Assembly (NCBI RefSeq): GCF_002910905.1
Contig: NZ_NEUE01000228.1
Location: forward strand, 62,001 to 126,000
Direction: 5' to 3'
DNA from: Streptomyces sp. SM11
Lineage (GTDB): Bacteria > Actinomycetota > Actinomycetes > Streptomycetales > Streptomycetaceae
DNA: 64,000 bases
The position numbers were made by a program, and so were the translations under genes. The notes below the pieces were generated by a model. The model was given only the letters and a program-made list of their open reading frames with translations, ran no database searches and was not told the origin of the DNA. Position 1 is the stretch's first letter. Each line of letters begins with the position of its first letter. This document shows, one piece after another, positions 8,275 through 16,380 of this stretch.

Positions 8275-8469
8275 CCGCCATCGTCCCCTTCGAGAATGGG
8301 GGCCAAGGAGACCATCCGCTGGTACGCCGACAACCGTCACGGGTGGCAGCCGCTCCTCGACCGCAGCCCGTGGAAGGCCGTTGGAGCTGAAGGCCGCCCC
8401 GCCGCGTACCGCGGGGGTTCCGGAGTTCGCCAGGGCCCGGGGTCTGCCGAAGGACCCCGGAACTACTGA
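8275..8469 (+). pseudogene. C-terminal remnant of a dTDP-glucose 4,6-dehydratase
   Basis: Immediately right of the IS3 end the + strand reads AIVPFENG in one frame and, after a shift in the GGGGG run at 8298-8302, AKETIRWYADNRHGWQPLL in the next. (V)PFEEGL..T(V/I)RWY.DNR.WWEPL is the conserved C-terminus of RfbB-type dehydratases used for deoxysugar biosynthesis. The frame then runs to a TGA... stop at 8467-8469. Next comes a type II thioesterase, so this is probably the stump of a glycosylated polyketide or peptide cluster. Confidence 0.55.
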
Positions 8470-8485
8470 AAGGACGTCAACAGAC

Positions 8486-9238
8486 ATGTCAGGAAGTCCC
8501 GTGGAGACGAGCGGGTGGATACGCCGGTTCCACCCCGCCCCGGCCGCCCCGGTCCGGCTGGTGTGCTTCCCCCACGCGGGAGGATCCGCGTCGTACTACT
8601 TCCCGGTGTCGAAGGCGCTGTCCTCCGTGGCCGATGTGCAGGTCCTCCAGTACCCCGGCAGGCAGGACCGCCTGGCGGTCCCGTTCACCGAGTCCATGGA
8701 CGAGCTGGCCGACACCGTGACGGCGGTGCTCCGTCAGCGACCGGACCTCCCGCTCGCGCTGTTCGGCCACAGCATGGGCGCCACACTCGCCTTCGAGGTG
8801 GCCGCGAGGCTGGAGCGGGAAGGCGTGGACCTGCTGGGGTTCTTCGCCTCCGGCCGGCGTGCTCCGGCGAGCGTCGTCGACGAGCAGGTGCACTCGGCGT
8901 CGGACGCCCAGCTGATCTCGCACGTGAAGAAGCTCAGCGGCAACAACGCGCTGGACGACCCGGACATCGCCGACATGGTGCTACCCGCCATCCGCAGCGA
9001 CTACCGCAGCACGGAGACCTACCGCTACCGGCCGGGCACCCGGCTCACCTGCCCGCTGTACGCACTCACCGGCGACAACGATCCGCAGGTGAGTCCGGTC
9101 GAGGCGCGCGAGTGGGGCGAGTACACGACCGGCCCCTTCGAGATGGAGGTCTTCGAGGGCGGTCACTTCTTCTTCGACACAGCCCCCCGCGAGCCGCTGG
9201 ACTACATGGCCCGGCGCCTGGCCGATCTGGCGGCGTGA
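8486..9238 (+). CDS. Type II thioesterase (alpha/beta hydrolase)
   Basis: 250 aa from ATG 8486, preceded by AAAGGA at 8469-8474. Features: LVCFPHAGGSASYYFP near the N-terminus, catalytic Ser in GHSMGA, Asp region LTGDNDPQVSP, catalytic His in GGHFFFD. These are the hallmarks of TEII enzymes that hydrolyse aberrant acyl groups from PKS or NRPS carrier proteins. No synthase gene is in the window; the adjacent dehydratase stump suggests it is left over from a biosynthetic cluster or serves one elsewhere. An in-frame ATG at 8381 would add 35 unconserved residues and lacks a good ribosome-binding site. Confidence 0.88.
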   Translation: MSGSPVETSGWIRRFHPAPAAPVRLVCFPHAGGSASYYFPVSKALSSVADVQVLQYPGRQDRLAVPFTESMDELADTVTAVLRQRPDLPLALFGHSMGATLAFEVAARLEREGVDLLGFFASGRRAPASVVDEQVHSASDAQLISHVKKLSGNNALDDPDIADMVLPAIRSDYRSTETYRYRPGTRLTCPLYALTGDNDPQVSPVEAREWGEYTTGPFEMEVFEGGHFFFDTAPREPLDYMARRLADLAA

Positions 9239-9768
9239 GCACCGACACGGCCGGATCCCACATCGTTCTCTTCCGTTCTCGTGGTCGTTGCAACACTCCA
9301 GCTCAGGGGATGCGATGGGCCATGAGATTCGTCCGGATCGTGCACCGCAGGGGCGCAGGACGCTGGTTGCTGTGCGGGCGGCATACTTCGAGCTCATGCG
9401 GCAGGGGGACAGCAACGTAGAAGCGTGTGAGCGGATGCTCGTCGGCCGTGCGCCCGTGGTGTCCACACGCCCGACCGTCACCCGGACGGCCAGGGTTCCG
9501 GCCCGTGCTCGTCGGCGCGTACATGCCAGCCGGCCCCCGGCGGCCGAACGGGTTCACGCCGCGGGCCCCACCGCCCACGAGCGTGACCCCCGTACGTTCG
9601 TGACGCTCTATCAGGAACAGGGCCGGGACCGGGTCGGCAAGGGTGACGCGGTACTCCTCCCGAGCGTCGCCCGGGCGCTGGAGCAGCGCAACACCCTGCC
9701 GCGCGGTCTCGGCCCAAGGTCCCCGGCGGAGGGGTGGCCGGTCCACGCGGCGGTGGTGCTGCCGGAGT
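9239..9768. other. Gene-poor 530 bp with an IS30-like transposase scrap
   Basis: In the + frame, 9366-9449 reads VAVRAAYFELMRQGDSNVEA then CERMLVGR, similar to the N-terminal HTH of actinobacterial IS30-family transposases (REAYFELMRQG.SN.EA). Nothing further of the transposase is recognisable. The rest of the gap shows no convincing gene on either strand. Confidence 0.45.
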
Positions 9769-11385
9769 TCAAGCTTCCTGGGTGAGGCCGGACCCTGCCC
9801 GCCGGGGGACCCGCAGGGGGTTGTCGTCGCGGAGTTCGGGAGGCAGGAGGGTGTCGGGGAGGGACTGGTAGCAGACCGGGCGAAGCCAGCGCTCGACCGC
9901 GAGGGTGCCGACGCTCGTCGTTCCGGGGGAACTCGTCGCGGGCCACGGCCCCCCGTGCACCATCGCGTGGCAGACCTCGACGCCGGTGGGCCAGCCGCCC
10001 CACAGAACGCGGCCCGCCCGCTCCTCCAGCACCGGCAGCAGCTCCAGGGCCGTCGCCCGGTCGGCGTCCGTCCCGTGCAGGGTGGCCGTCAGCTGTCCCT
10101 CCGACTGCTCCAGCAGGCGCAGGAGTTCTTCCGTACCGGACCAGCGCACGACGAGCCCCGCGGCGCCGAACACCTCGCCGGTGAGTTCCTCGTGCGCGGT
10201 GTACGTGGCCGCGTCGCACTCCAGGATCACGGGCGCCGGTGCGTACGGGCCGGGCCCGGCGGTGCCCCGGGCCACCTCCCGTACGCCGGCGACGGCCTCC
10301 CACCGGCGTACGCCCTCGGTGTACGCCCGGGCGATGTCCGGGGTGAGCATGACCTGCCCCTCCGCGGCCTTCAGGGTCCGGGCCACGGCCGGGAGGAAGG
10401 CGTCACCCGCCGGTCCGGCCGGCAGCAGCAGGAGGCCGGGGTTCGTGCAGAACTGCCCCGCGCCGTTGGTCAGCGACGCCACGTACGAGCCGGCCGCCGG
10501 TTCCGGTTCGGCGAGGGCCCCGTCGAGCATGATCACGGGATTGACCGCGGACATCTCGGCGTGGACCGGGATGGGCACCGGCCGCGACCGGCCCGCGGCG
10601 ACCAGCGCCAGCCCGCCGGCCCGGGAGCCGGTGAAGCCCACCGCGGTGATCCGTGGATCGCCGACCAGGGCGAGGCCGACGTCGTGGCCCCGGCCCACCA
10701 GCAGGGAGAACACGCTGGCCGGCATGCCGGTGCGCGCGGCGGCGGCCGTGACTGCGCGGGCCACCGCCTCACCGGTGCCCGGGTGCGCGGGGTGCGCCTT
10801 GACCACCACGGGGCAGCCGGCGGCCAGCGCGGACGCGGTGTCCCCGCCCGCGACCGAGAACGCCAGCGGGAAGTTGCTCGCACCGAACACGGCGACCGGG
10901 CCGAGGGGGATGCGCCGGAGCCGTACGTCGGTGCCCGAGGGGCCGGAGTCGATCCGGGCACCGAGCGCCGTCCCACTCCTGACCAGGTCGGCGAAGAGGC
11001 GCAACTGGCCGCAGGTGCGCGCCCGTTCTCCGGTCAGCCGGGCCGCCGGGAGTCCGGTCTCCCGGGCCGCGAGCTCCAGCAGGGCGTCGCCGAGCGCCTC
11101 GATCTCCGCCGCGCAGGCGTCGAGGAAGGCCGCCCGCCGCTCGGGCGGCAGCGCGCGGTAGGCACGGGCGTCCGCCGCGGCGAGCCGGGCCGCCTCGGCG
11201 ACCTGTTCCGCCGAGGCGTCCCGGTGCGGAGGGCCGAACGGTTCGCCGGTCGCGGCGGCGACCGCGTGCCAGGCGTCCCCGGTGCCGGGGGCCTCGCGGC
11301 CGGCCAGGAGTGAGTGTCCGGACAGGGGTGCGTGCCCGGGCAGGGGCGAGTCCACGGGCGGAGAGGGGTTTCCGGTCGGATTCAC
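9769..11385 (-). CDS. 2-oxoglutarate semialdehyde (2,5-dioxovalerate) dehydrogenase
   Basis: 538 aa NADP-type aldehyde dehydrogenase catalysing the last step of hydroxyproline degradation, 2-oxoglutarate semialdehyde to 2-oxoglutarate. Visible: FGASNFPLAFSVAGGDT, the Glu motif HAEMSAVNPVI, and catalytic Cys in GQFCTNPG, the pattern of the KGSADH branch rather than betaine- or succinate-semialdehyde enzymes. GTG 11385 is chosen because GGGAGA lies upstream at suitable distance; further upstream codons would run through the promoter and operator. It is transcribed divergently from the dehydrogenase operon, with a GTGCAATGTCAC-type site between them. Confidence 0.88.
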   Translation of the reverse strand: MNPTGNPSPPVDSPLPGHAPLSGHSLLAGREAPGTGDAWHAVAAATGEPFGPPHRDASAEQVAEAARLAAADARAYRALPPERRAAFLDACAAEIEALGDALLELAARETGLPAARLTGERARTCGQLRLFADLVRSGTALGARIDSGPSGTDVRLRRIPLGPVAVFGASNFPLAFSVAGGDTASALAAGCPVVVKAHPAHPGTGEAVARAVTAAAARTGMPASVFSLLVGRGHDVGLALVGDPRITAVGFTGSRAGGLALVAAGRSRPVPIPVHAEMSAVNPVIMLDGALAEPEPAAGSYVASLTNGAGQFCTNPGLLLLPAGPAGDAFLPAVARTLKAAEGQVMLTPDIARAYTEGVRRWEAVAGVREVARGTAGPGPYAPAPVILECDAATYTAHEELTGEVFGAAGLVVRWSGTEELLRLLEQSEGQLTATLHGTDADRATALELLPVLEERAGRVLWGGWPTGVEVCHAMVHGGPWPATSSPGTTSVGTLAVERWLRPVCYQSLPDTLLPPELRDDNPLRVPRRAGSGLTQEA

Positions 11386-11508
11386 AGCGATGTGTCTCCC
11401 TGTGCGCGCCGGCGGGCGGCGCGCCGTCGTCGGGTGCCCGGGTGAAAAGTCACCGGGGCGGTGGCGTTGTCCTCGGGTCGTCCAGATGTATAGCCTAAGC
11501 AATGGCAT

Positions 11509-11520
11509 GTGACATTGCAC
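11509..11520. promoter_or_regulatory. Putative GntR operator, divergent hydroxyproline promoters
   Basis: GTGACATTGCAC (reverse complement GTGCAATGTCAC). A -10-like TATACA for the - strand dehydrogenase lies at 11487-11492, so the site would overlap that promoter's -35. Near copies occur at 19166-19177, 19289-19300 and 25476-25487. Confidence 0.6.
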
Positions 11521-11563
11521 TAAGGGGTGGCCGTGAAAGGCACTAAGGGGTGGCCATGAAAGT
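11518..11563. repeat. 23-bp tandem duplication of the ribosome-binding site and start codon
   Basis: 11518-11540 and 11541-11563 are the same 23 bases (beginning CACTAAGGGGTGGCC) with two differences. The second copy carries the real ATG at 11556; the first carries GTG at 11533, which opens an 8-codon reading frame ending TGA at 11557-11559, overlapping the ATG. Confidence 0.85.
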
Positions 11564-12716
11564 CGTAGTCGTCGGTGCGGGCATCGTGGGCGCCGCCTGC
11601 GCGTTCCACGCCGCCGCGGCGGGCCTCGACGTCACGGTTCTCGACCGGGGCCCCGTCGGCGCGGGCACGACCAGCCGGGGGGAGGGCAACATTCTTCTCT
11701 CCGACAAGGAGCCGGGACCCGAACTGGAACTGGCCCGGCTCAGCCGTGACCTGTGGGACGAGGCCGGTGAGGAACTCGGCCCGGAGACCGTCGAATTCGA
11801 CGCCAAGGGCGGCCTGGTCGTCGCGAGCACGCTCGACGCCCTCATCGCCCTGCACGCGTTCGCCGCGCGCCAGGCGGCGTCCGGCGTCCGCACCGAACCC
11901 GTCGAACGCGTCAGCGATCTCGAACCGCACAGCGCGCCCGGCCTCCCCGGCGGCGTCCACTACCCGCAGGACGCCCAGGTACAGCCCGTGCTCGCGGCGG
12001 CGGGACTGCTGCGCGCCGCGGTCCGGCGCGGCGCTCGGACGCATACCGGCGAGGCCGCCGCCGCGGTCACCGGAGCCGACGGCCGGATCACCGGAGTGCG
12101 CACCGCCGAGGGCACGGTGCTGCCCGCCGACGCCGTGGTCAACGCCGCGGGCACCTGGGGCGGCGAGGTCGGACGCCGGCTCGGCGCGCCCGTCGAGATC
12201 CTGCCGCGCCGGGGCTTCGTCCTCGTCACCGAGCCGCTGCCGCCGATGATCCGGCACAAGGTCTACTCCGCCGACTACGTCGCCAACGTCGCCTCCAGCG
12301 ACGAGGGTCTGGAGACCTCCTGCGTCGTCGAGGGCACCCGCGCGGGCACGATCCTGATCGGCGCCAGCCGCGAACGCGTCGGCTTCGACACCTCGATGAA
12401 CCCGGCCGTGGTGACCGCGCTCGCCGCGCAGGCGTGCCGCCTCTTCCCGTTCCTGCGCGGCGTCCACCTGATCCGTGCCTACCGGGGCTTCCGGCCGTAC
12501 TGCCCGGACCATCTTCCGGTCGTCGGCCCGGACCCCCGCGTCCCCGGCGTCGTCCACGCGTGCGGCCACGAGGGCGCCGGCGTCGGCCTAGCCCCCGGAA
12601 CCGGCGCCCTCGTCACCGCCCATCTGCTCGGCCGCCCGTGGCGCGGCGCCGATCCGGCCGCCCATACCGGCCTTCTGCCCGACCGATTCCTCACCACCGG
12701 AGGTGTGCCGAAGTGA
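11556..12716 (+). CDS. D-hydroxyproline dehydrogenase, FAD oxidase-type (beta) subunit
   Basis: 386 aa DAO-family flavoprotein. It starts MKVVVVGAGIVGAACAFHAA, an FAD-binding GxGxxG fold, and ends with the second FAD contact GHEGAGVGLAPGTG. In multi-subunit HypDH/glycine-oxidase-like complexes this subunit oxidises cis-4-hydroxy-D-proline to 1-pyrroline-4-hydroxy-2-carboxylate. ATG 11556 is chosen: AAGGGG at 11545-11550 is its ribosome-binding site, while GTG 11550 overlaps that site. The next gene overlaps by four bases (GTGA), and the third subunit follows, so a three-subunit complex is expected. Confidence 0.85.
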   Translation: MKVVVVGAGIVGAACAFHAAAAGLDVTVLDRGPVGAGTTSRGEGNILLSDKEPGPELELARLSRDLWDEAGEELGPETVEFDAKGGLVVASTLDALIALHAFAARQAASGVRTEPVERVSDLEPHSAPGLPGGVHYPQDAQVQPVLAAAGLLRAAVRRGARTHTGEAAAAVTGADGRITGVRTAEGTVLPADAVVNAAGTWGGEVGRRLGAPVEILPRRGFVLVTEPLPPMIRHKVYSADYVANVASSDEGLETSCVVEGTRAGTILIGASRERVGFDTSMNPAVVTALAAQACRLFPFLRGVHLIRAYRGFRPYCPDHLPVVGPDPRVPGVVHACGHEGAGVGLAPGTGALVTAHLLGRPWRGADPAAHTGLLPDRFLTTGGVPK

Positions 12717-12976
12717 CCGCAGTGACCGCGTTCACCGTGGACGGCGAGCCGTTGCCGTTCGTACCGGGACAGACCCTGGCCGCCGCGCTCGTCGCCTCGG
12801 GCCGGGTCGCCTGGCGGACCACCCGGGGCGGGCAGCGGCCCCGCGGGATCTTCTGCGGGATCGGCGTCTGTTACGACTGCCTGGTGACCGTCGACGGCAC
12901 GGGCGGGCAGCGCGCCTGTCTGGTGCAGGCCCGTGCGGGCATGGCCGTCACGACCGGGGAGGCCGACGATGAGTGA
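12713..12976 (+). CDS. D-hydroxyproline dehydrogenase, small [2Fe-2S] (gamma) subunit
   Basis: 87 aa ferredoxin-like protein. The plant-type cluster ligands are visible in CGIGVCYDC plus a downstream Cys in QRACL, preceded by FTVDGEPLPFVPGQTLAAAL. Such Fer2_4 subunits pass electrons between the two flavin subunits of HypDH and related amino acid dehydrogenases. GTG start overlaps the previous stop (GTGA); the next gene overlaps its 3' end by 8 bases, so the three subunits are translationally coupled. Confidence 0.88.
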   Translation: MTAVTAFTVDGEPLPFVPGQTLAAALVASGRVAWRTTRGGQRPRGIFCGIGVCYDCLVTVDGTGGQRACLVQARAGMAVTTGEADDE

Positions 12977-14447
12977 GCCCGGTGACCTCGTGGCGCCGAG
13001 TGACCCCCGTGACCTCGTGGTCGTGGGTGCGGGCCCGGCCGGCCTGGCCGCCGCCGCCACCGCCCTGGACGGCGGGCTGCGGGTCGTCCTCGTCGACGCG
13101 GGCGCCGCCCCGGGCGGCCAGTTCTGGCGCCACCCACCACCCCACGCGCAGGGGACCATTCCGACCGCCGACCTGCACCACGGCCTGCGCACCTACCGGG
13201 CGCTACGCGCCACCCTCTCCGCCCACGAGCGCACCGGGCGGCTCACGCTGCTGCTGAACCACCACGTGTGGACCACGGCCCGCGAGGAGGACGGCTTCAC
13301 CGTCCATGCCGTGGACCGCGGCCGGGCGCCCGAGGAGCGTGCCGTCGTGCTGCGCGCACCGGCCCTGCTGGTGGCGACCGGCGCCTACGACCGCCAACTC
13401 CCCTTCCCCGGCTGGGACCTGCCCGGTGTGCTCACCGTCGGCGGGCTCCAGTCGCTGCTCAAGGGCGGGGGAGTCGTCGCCGGCCGCCGGGTGGTCCTCG
13501 GCGGCACGGGCCCGTTCCTGCTGCCCGTCGCCGCGGCCCTCGCCGCACGCGGGGCCGAGGTCGTCGCCGTGTGCGAGGCGGCGGCGCCCTCGGCGTGGCT
13601 GCGTCATCCCGTGCCGCTGCTGCGCAACCCGGCCAAGTGGGCCGAGGCCGCCCGGTACGCCGGCACACTCGCCCGGCACCGGGTCCCGGTCCGCACCCGC
13701 ACCGCGATCGTCGGCGCGGAAGGGGAGGAGGAGAAGGCGGGGCGGGTCGCCGTCGTGCGCACCGCCTCCCTGGACGCCGACGGGTGCCCGCTGCCGGGTA
13801 CGGAGCGCCGGATCGAGGCCGACACCGTGGGCGTCGGCTGGGGCTTCGTACCCCAGCTCGACCTCCTGCTCCCCCTCGGCTGCGAGCTCGCCGACGCGGG
13901 CGACGGCACGATGGCCGCCGCCGTCGACGACGGGCAGCGCACCACGGTGCCCGGGCTGTACACGGCGGGCGAGACCTGCGGCGTGGGCGGGGCCGCGCTC
14001 GCGGTGAGCGAGGGCCGCGTCGCCGCCGTCTCGGTGCTCACCGACCTTCCCGCGCCGGGCCGGCCGAACGCCCGGCGCACGGCCGCGGAGCGCCGGGCCG
14101 TGGCCCGGCACCGCTCCTTCGCCCGGGCGATGGCACAGGCACACCCCCTGCCGCCGGCCTGGCCCACGTGGCTGACCGACGACACACCGGTCTGCCGGTG
14201 CGAAGAGGTCACCGCGGGGGCGGTCCGGTCCGCCCGCGCCGACGCCGCGGCATCCGACCACCGGCAGGTCAAACAGCTGACCCGGGCCGGCATGGGCTGG
14301 TGCCAGGGCCGGATGTGCGGGCCCGCCGTGCACTGCCTCGTCTCCGCCCGCGACCAGCCGTACGCCCCCGCCGAACGGCTGATCGCGACCCCCGTCACCC
14401 TCGGTGCGCTCGCCGATTCCGGCGAGTCCACTTCCGATCACACCTGA
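12969..14447 (+). CDS. D-hydroxyproline dehydrogenase, FAD/NAD(P) (alpha) subunit
   Basis: 492 aa. FAD-binding VVGAGPAGLAAAATA near residue 20, a second nucleotide fold near VLGGTGPFLLPVAAALAARG, and a C-terminal BFD-like cysteine cluster (CRCEEVTAG ... WCQGRMCG). This is the architecture of the alpha subunit of hydroxyproline and opine-type dehydrogenases, which returns electrons to the respiratory chain or another acceptor. It overlaps the [2Fe-2S] gene by 8 bases; a 9-bp gap and a GAGGA site precede the deaminase gene. Confidence 0.85.
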   Translation: MSEPGDLVAPSDPRDLVVVGAGPAGLAAAATALDGGLRVVLVDAGAAPGGQFWRHPPPHAQGTIPTADLHHGLRTYRALRATLSAHERTGRLTLLLNHHVWTTAREEDGFTVHAVDRGRAPEERAVVLRAPALLVATGAYDRQLPFPGWDLPGVLTVGGLQSLLKGGGVVAGRRVVLGGTGPFLLPVAAALAARGAEVVAVCEAAAPSAWLRHPVPLLRNPAKWAEAARYAGTLARHRVPVRTRTAIVGAEGEEEKAGRVAVVRTASLDADGCPLPGTERRIEADTVGVGWGFVPQLDLLLPLGCELADAGDGTMAAAVDDGQRTTVPGLYTAGETCGVGGAALAVSEGRVAAVSVLTDLPAPGRPNARRTAAERRAVARHRSFARAMAQAHPLPPAWPTWLTDDTPVCRCEEVTAGAVRSARADAAASDHRQVKQLTRAGMGWCQGRMCGPAVHCLVSARDQPYAPAERLIATPVTLGALADSGESTSDHT

Positions 14448-14456
14448 GGAGTTCCC

Positions 14457-15377
14457 ATGGACCGCACCTCCACCTCCACCTCCACCCGCACGCGTTTGCC
14501 CTGGCACGGAATCATCGTCGCGACGAGCCTCCCCTTCGACCGGAACCTCGCCGTCGACCACGGCGCCTTCGGGGACAACGTCGCCTGGCTCGCCGAACAG
14601 GGCCTGCACGGCGTCGCCCCGAACGGCTCGCTGGGCGAGTACCAGACCCTGACGTACGAGGAACGCGACCGCGTCGTGGAGACGGCCGTCGCGAACGCCC
14701 CCGAGGGCTTCACCGTGATGCCGGGCGTCGGAGCGTACGGCGCGATCGAGGCGCGGCGGCACGCGAGGTTCGCCAAGGACGCCGGCTGCCAGGCCGTCAT
14801 GTGCCTGCCGCCCAACGCCTACCGGGCCGACGACCGCGCCGTCCTGGAGCACTACGCGATGGTGGCCTCCGCCGGGCTTCCCGTCACCGCCTACAACAAC
14901 CCCATCGACACGAAGGTCGACCTGCGTCCGGAGCTGCTGGCCAAGCTGCACGCCGAGGGCTTCATCGTGGGCGTGAAGGAGTTCTCCGGCGACGTCCGCA
15001 GGTGCTACGCCATCAACGAGCTCGCCCCCGGCCTGGACCTGATCATCGGCACCGACGACACCCTCCTGGAGGTCGCCGTCGCCGGCGCCAAGGGCTGGGT
15101 CGCCGGCTACCCCCAGGTCTTCCCGCGCGCCTGCCTCGACCTCTACAACGCCTCGCTGGCAGGCGATCTCGACACCGCGCTCCCGCTCTACCGGCGGCTC
15201 CACTCCGTACTGCGCTGGGACAGCAGGACCGAGTTCGTCCAGGCGATCAAGCTCGGTCAGGACATGATCGGCCGGACCGGCGGCGCCTGCCGTCCGCCCC
15301 GGCAGACCCTGGACCCGGAGACCGAGGCCGTCGTCCGCTCCGCCACCCAGGCCCTCATCGACGCCGGGGTGAACTGA
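14457..15377 (+). CDS. 1-pyrroline-4-hydroxy-2-carboxylate deaminase (DapA family)
   Basis: 306 aa class I aldolase-fold enzyme. Schiff-base Lys in GVKEFSGD, the Tyr in TAYNNP, and PNGSLGEYQTLT in place of the usual DapA substrate loop. In hydroxyproline clusters this member removes ammonia from pyrroline-hydroxycarboxylate to give 2-oxoglutarate semialdehyde, the substrate of the divergent dehydrogenase at 9769-11385. The N-terminal TSTSTSTRTR tract is encoded by ACCTCC repeats and is probably disordered. Start ATG 14457 has GAGGA 9 bases upstream. Confidence 0.87.
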   Translation: MDRTSTSTSTRTRLPWHGIIVATSLPFDRNLAVDHGAFGDNVAWLAEQGLHGVAPNGSLGEYQTLTYEERDRVVETAVANAPEGFTVMPGVGAYGAIEARRHARFAKDAGCQAVMCLPPNAYRADDRAVLEHYAMVASAGLPVTAYNNPIDTKVDLRPELLAKLHAEGFIVGVKEFSGDVRRCYAINELAPGLDLIIGTDDTLLEVAVAGAKGWVAGYPQVFPRACLDLYNASLAGDLDTALPLYRRLHSVLRWDSRTEFVQAIKLGQDMIGRTGGACRPPRQTLDPETEAVVRSATQALIDAGVN

Positions 15378-15378
15378 C

Positions 15379-16380
15379 GTGCGCTCAAAGGTCTGTTACC
15401 ACGCGGTCGACTCGCACACCGAGGGAATGCCGACCCGGGTCATCACCGGCGGGGTGGGCGTCCTGCCGGGCGCGACCATGGCCGAACGACGGCAGCGGTT
15501 CATGGCCGAGCGCGACGGGCTGCGCACCCTGCTGATGTGCGAGCCGCGCGGGCACGCGTCCATGTCCGGAGCCATCCTCCAGCCCCCGGCCCGGCCGGAC
15601 GCCGACTTCGGCGTGCTGTTCATCGAGGTCTCCGGCTGCCTGCCCATGTGCGGCCACGGCACCATCGGTGTGGCGACGGTCCTCGTGGAGACGGGCATGG
15701 TCGAGGCGGTCGAACCGGAGACCGTCGTACGCCTCGACACCCCCGCCGGTCTCGTCAGGGCACGGGTCGCCGTGCGCGACGGCCGCGCGGAATCCGTCAC
15801 CCTGGAGAACGTCGCCTCCTACAGCCACGCGCTGGACCAGGTCGTCGAGGTGGAGGGATTCGGCCGGGTCCGCTACGACATGGCGTACGGCGGCAACTTC
15901 TACGCCATCGTGCGCACCGAGGACCTCGGCATCCCCTTCGGCCGGTCGGAGAAGCAACGGCTGCTCGACGCGGGCCTGGGCGTCATGAAGGCGATCAACG
16001 AACAGAACCCGGTGGTACATCCGGAGAATCCCGCGATCGACGTCTGCCACCACGTCTATCTGGAGGCCCCCGGCTCGACCGCCGAGCACTCGCGGCACGC
16101 CATGGCGATCCACCCCGGATGGTTCGACCGCTCGCCCTGCGGGACGGGAACCAGCGCCCGGATGGCCCAACTGCACGCGCGCGGAATGCTGGAGCCCGGG
16201 CAGGACTTCGTCAACGAGTCGTTCATAGGCTCCCGCTTCACCGGCCGGATCCTGGCGGAGACCACGGTCGGCGGCCAGCCCGCCGTCCTGCCCTCCGTCA
16301 CCGGCCGCGCCTGGATCACCGGGACCGCGCAGTATCTGCTCGACCCCACGGACCCCTACCCGGCGGGGTTCACCGTATGA
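15379..16380 (+). CDS. 4-hydroxyproline 2-epimerase (proline racemase family)
   Basis: 333 aa. Both catalytic cysteines are present: MCGHGT (first half) and DRSPCGTGTSAR (second half). It converts trans-4-hydroxy-L-proline to cis-4-hydroxy-D-proline, the substrate of the upstream HypDH. GTG start one base after the deaminase stop; the last four bases overlap the next racemase-family gene (ATGA). Family membership is firm; specificity for hydroxyproline rather than proline is inferred from the surrounding pathway. Confidence 0.88.
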   Translation: MRSKVCYHAVDSHTEGMPTRVITGGVGVLPGATMAERRQRFMAERDGLRTLLMCEPRGHASMSGAILQPPARPDADFGVLFIEVSGCLPMCGHGTIGVATVLVETGMVEAVEPETVVRLDTPAGLVRARVAVRDGRAESVTLENVASYSHALDQVVEVEGFGRVRYDMAYGGNFYAIVRTEDLGIPFGRSEKQRLLDAGLGVMKAINEQNPVVHPENPAIDVCHHVYLEAPGSTAEHSRHAMAIHPGWFDRSPCGTGTSARMAQLHARGMLEPGQDFVNESFIGSRFTGRILAETTVGGQPAVLPSVTGRAWITGTAQYLLDPTDPYPAGFTV

